Shown here: positions 62,145 to 64,000 of the stretch, in pieces
Position numbering within the stretch: the stretch's first letter is position 1
Layout of the letters: each line of letters starts with the position of its first letter
Origin: Algibacter_G agarivorans
Lineage (GTDB): Bacteria; Bacteroidota; Bacteroidia; Flavobacteriales; Flavobacteriaceae
Direction of reading: 5' to 3'
DNA length: 64,000 bases
Assembly (NCBI RefSeq): GCF_039543245.1
Contig: NZ_BAABJJ010000038.1
Location: 11,016 to 75,015, forward strand
Notes under the pieces: model-generated
Databases searched by the model: none
Told to the model about the DNA's origin: nothing
What the model saw: only the letters and a program-made list of their open reading frames with translations
Position numbers and translations under genes: made by a program

Positions 62145-63908
62145 CTATTCAACACTAATTTCAACCATATCCTGAATACCATCTGTTTTAAATGTAACAG
62201 GTGTATTTGCAGATTGCGGATAGGCATCATCCCAAGAATATATTTTAATTTTTACTGAGCCAACTTTATGAGCAGTGAGTAATCCAAATTTGTCCACTGT
62301 TGCTATTTCTGGGTTTTCAGAATGCCAAATCACATTGTTTCTAGTAGCGTTATTTGGAGTGATGACATGATTAAGTTGTAATGTTTCTCCAGTTTTTAAA
62401 GTGTTTTTGGAAGCCTTTATTTTTAAACTTTCAACATCTACATAATTGTTCTTTTCAATTTCTTTTTTCAAAAATAAATAAGCACTTCTCTGTTCTTTGT
62501 TAAGATTATTTAGTTTTAAACCGCTATAAAGTTTTATTCCAAACCCGCGTTTTTCATAATGGTCTCCATTAAGTTCCAATGGGTCAATTCTTAAATCAAA
62601 AAACCTGCCTTCTGGAAATTCTTTGGTAGGTGAGTAATATTTAAAATCTTTATTGAATGCGAATTTCAGTAATTTTGATTCGTCAGTATAGTTGTTATTT
62701 GCGTTGTACCATGTATAAATGACATCACGGTGTTTTTGTTTGCCCGTTTTTATTTCATTCCAAAAACTAATCCCATCAATATCTTGTTGTCTTGGGATTT
62801 CAATATTTGTTGCGTCACAAATAGTAGGAAATATATCTGTAAGATTTACTAAGCCGTCGTATGTTGCGTGTTGTGGAAACTCTCTGGGTGCATAAAAAAT
62901 GAGTGGTACATGTGTCCCGTTATCCGAAGTGCCTCCTTTTCTTGCAGGATAGGTGTCGCCATTTGGGAATACGTGAGTAAATGCTTCTTTGGTACCGTTA
63001 TCTCCCATAATCACTACCAAAGTATTATTACTCAAATTATGTTCCTCTAATTTATCTATAACTTTCCCAATAAGTTTATCTGTATATGCTATCATATCTG
63101 GAAAATAAGTCTGGTCATCACCTGTGTGTCCATTTCGATTGTTATTAGCTTCATCAAAATTGTCGAAAATACTATTTGGCTTTGTGTCTGGAGTGGGTTT
63201 ATGGTCATCGTGCACCAATAACATGGGGTAGTATAGAAAAAATGGCTTGTCTTTATTTTTATCAATAAAGTTTAAAGCATCTCGGTTACAAATATCGGGT
63301 CCGTACCAACGTCTGTTAGTTTCTGGGTCTAAATCGGTTCTGCCCTCATAATTCATTATTTTTCCATTTTTCACCAAATTAGGATTGATAAATCGTTGCC
63401 CTTCTGTAATAACATCAAAGCAGGTAAACTCGTCCCAACCAAACTCAAAAATATAATCCTTTCCTGGGATTTCCTTTGTGCCTCTAGTTTGTTTCCATTT
63501 GCCAAACATGCCAGTTGCGTAGCCGTTATTTTTAAATACATCTCCAAACGTAATATCTGATGCATGTTGGGATTTGCACCGTAAATAATTTCTAGAGTTG
63601 TGTTTGCCTGACATTAAAGCAATACGGGTAGCTTCGCATAACGGGTAAGCATGTGCATTGTTAAACATGACACCTTCATTGGCAAGCCTATCCATTTCTG
63701 GTGTTTCAAATGTTACGTTTTCAAATAAACCACTGTTAGAAGTTAATTTATTTGCACCATAAGCTGTAACTCCTAAATAACTTAAATCGTCAATTAAAAT
63801 AAATACTACATTTTGTTTTTGCTTGGTTTTTGGAGTAGTTGATTGTGGTTTGCATTTGCTATATATTAGTAAACAACTTAATAATAATGCCAATTTTGAA
63901 ATAGTCAT
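62145..63908 (-). CDS. Type I sulfatase with C-terminal BIG2-like domain
   Basis: A 587-residue secreted protein. Sulfatase signature: metal-binding Asp40-Asp41 in VFILIDDLSYLG, and the formylglycine cysteine Cys91 in LCEATRIALMSGKHN (C-x-A-x-R). Metal and active-site residues recur in MGDNGTKEAFTH. The C-terminal region (about 490-570, KASKNTLKTGETLQLNHVITPNNA...ENPEIATVDKFGLLTAHKVGSVKI) is a bacterial Ig-like group 2 domain. It removes sulfate from a polysaccharide or another sulfated compound; substrate unknown. It is convergent with the channel gene and far from the PULs. Confidence 0.92.
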   Translation of the reverse strand: MTISKLALLLSCLLIYSKCKPQSTTPKTKQKQNVVFILIDDLSYLGVTAYGANKLTSNSGLFENVTFETPEMDRLANEGVMFNNAHAYPLCEATRIALMSGKHNSRNYLRCKSQHASDITFGDVFKNNGYATGMFGKWKQTRGTKEIPGKDYIFEFGWDEFTCFDVITEGQRFINPNLVKNGKIMNYEGRTDLDPETNRRWYGPDICNRDALNFIDKNKDKPFFLYYPMLLVHDDHKPTPDTKPNSIFDNFDEANNNRNGHTGDDQTYFPDMIAYTDKLIGKVIDKLEEHNLSNNTLVVIMGDNGTKEAFTHVFPNGDTYPARKGGTSDNGTHVPLIFYAPREFPQHATYDGLVNLTDIFPTICDATNIEIPRQQDIDGISFWNEIKTGKQKHRDVIYTWYNANNNYTDESKLLKFAFNKDFKYYSPTKEFPEGRFFDLRIDPLELNGDHYEKRGFGIKLYSGLKLNNLNKEQRSAYLFLKKEIEKNNYVDVESLKIKASKNTLKTGETLQLNHVITPNNATRNNVIWHSENPEIATVDKFGLLTAHKVGSVKIKIYSWDDAYPQSANTPVTFKTDGIQDMVEISVE

Positions 63909-63940
63909 ATTTGTTATACCTAAGTTTCATTTCTCATTGA

Positions 63941-63964
63941 AAAACCACCGTCTTTGACGGTGGT
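63941..63964 (-). terminator. Minus-strand terminator upstream of the sulfatase
   Basis: ACCACCGTC/GACGGTGGT (63944-63952 and 63956-63964) with loop TTT. On the minus strand it is followed by TTTTTC. It ends a minus-strand gene lying beyond the window. Confidence 0.8.
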
Positions 63965-64000
63965 CATGTTTTAAAGGCTCTGCCATTTTTTAGCTTTGCC

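Overview
The window is a low-GC chromosomal segment from a flavobacterium (Bacteroidota, Flavobacteriia), most likely marine. The evidence is two SusC/SusD pairs, a hybrid two-component sensor, many lipoprotein signal peptides, the TTTG...TAnnTTTG promoter architecture of this phylum, AT-rich gene spacing without Shine-Dalgarno sequences, and a core gene order (TPR protein, LptC, CorC-type protein, PpiD-type isomerase) typical of the class. There is one intact tRNA (Pro, GGG), no rRNA and no CRISPR array.

Layout. 1-7.3 kb: envelope biogenesis genes and trxB. 7.4-8.0 kb: a rearranged tRNA-Pro locus holding a 5' tRNA fragment, a small GIY-YIG nuclease gene, the intact tRNA and a separate 21-bp copy of the tRNA 3' end. 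8.4-8.9 kb: a relic transcription unit (operator, broken signal-peptide gene, terminator). 8.9-30.2 kb: an alginate utilisation locus with a TIM-barrel isomerase-like protein, PL6, a heparinase II/III-family lyase, PL17, KdgF, SusC/SusD, two PKD-type surface binding lipoproteins, two PL7 lyases, a FadR/UxuR-type GntR regulator, a hexuronate-type MFS importer and an SDR reductase. 30.5-46.4 kb: a second polysaccharide locus with a beta-helix protein, a hybrid two-component regulator, SusC/SusD, GH88, GH2 and a PL38/PF05426-like lyase, probably aimed at another uronic-acid polysaccharide. 46.6-62.1 kb: core genes, including a PadR/PspC/DUF2807 envelope cluster, AIM24-like protein, OxyR, an RDD-SpoIIM-DUF4129-DUF4350-MoxR-DUF58 cluster and a TRIC-like channel. 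62.1-63.9 kb: a type I sulfatase.

How it works together. Surface lyases (PL7, PL6) cut alginate. SusCD with the PKD lipoproteins takes up the oligosaccharides. PL17 and the heparinase-fold lyase reduce them to unsaturated monouronate. The MFS carrier imports this, KdgF linearises it to DEH and the SDR enzyme reduces DEH to KDG. No KDG kinase or KDPG aldolase lies in the window, so the last steps are encoded elsewhere.

The strongest new observation is regulatory. A 13-bp near-palindrome, TTTGG(T/A)AAACCAA, occurs singly or in tandem arrays at five promoters: the relic unit, PL17, SusC1, the gntR gene itself and SusC2. At each one its first half coincides with the -7 box. This predicts one GntR repressor controlling both loci, including the one that also has its own hybrid two-component sensor. 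A related 12-bp triplet lies inside the 3' end of the gene before that sensor. Other items to check are a 147-bp repeat present twice in the window, a structured leader with possible antisense terminator before SusC1, and a beta-helix protein of unknown activity.
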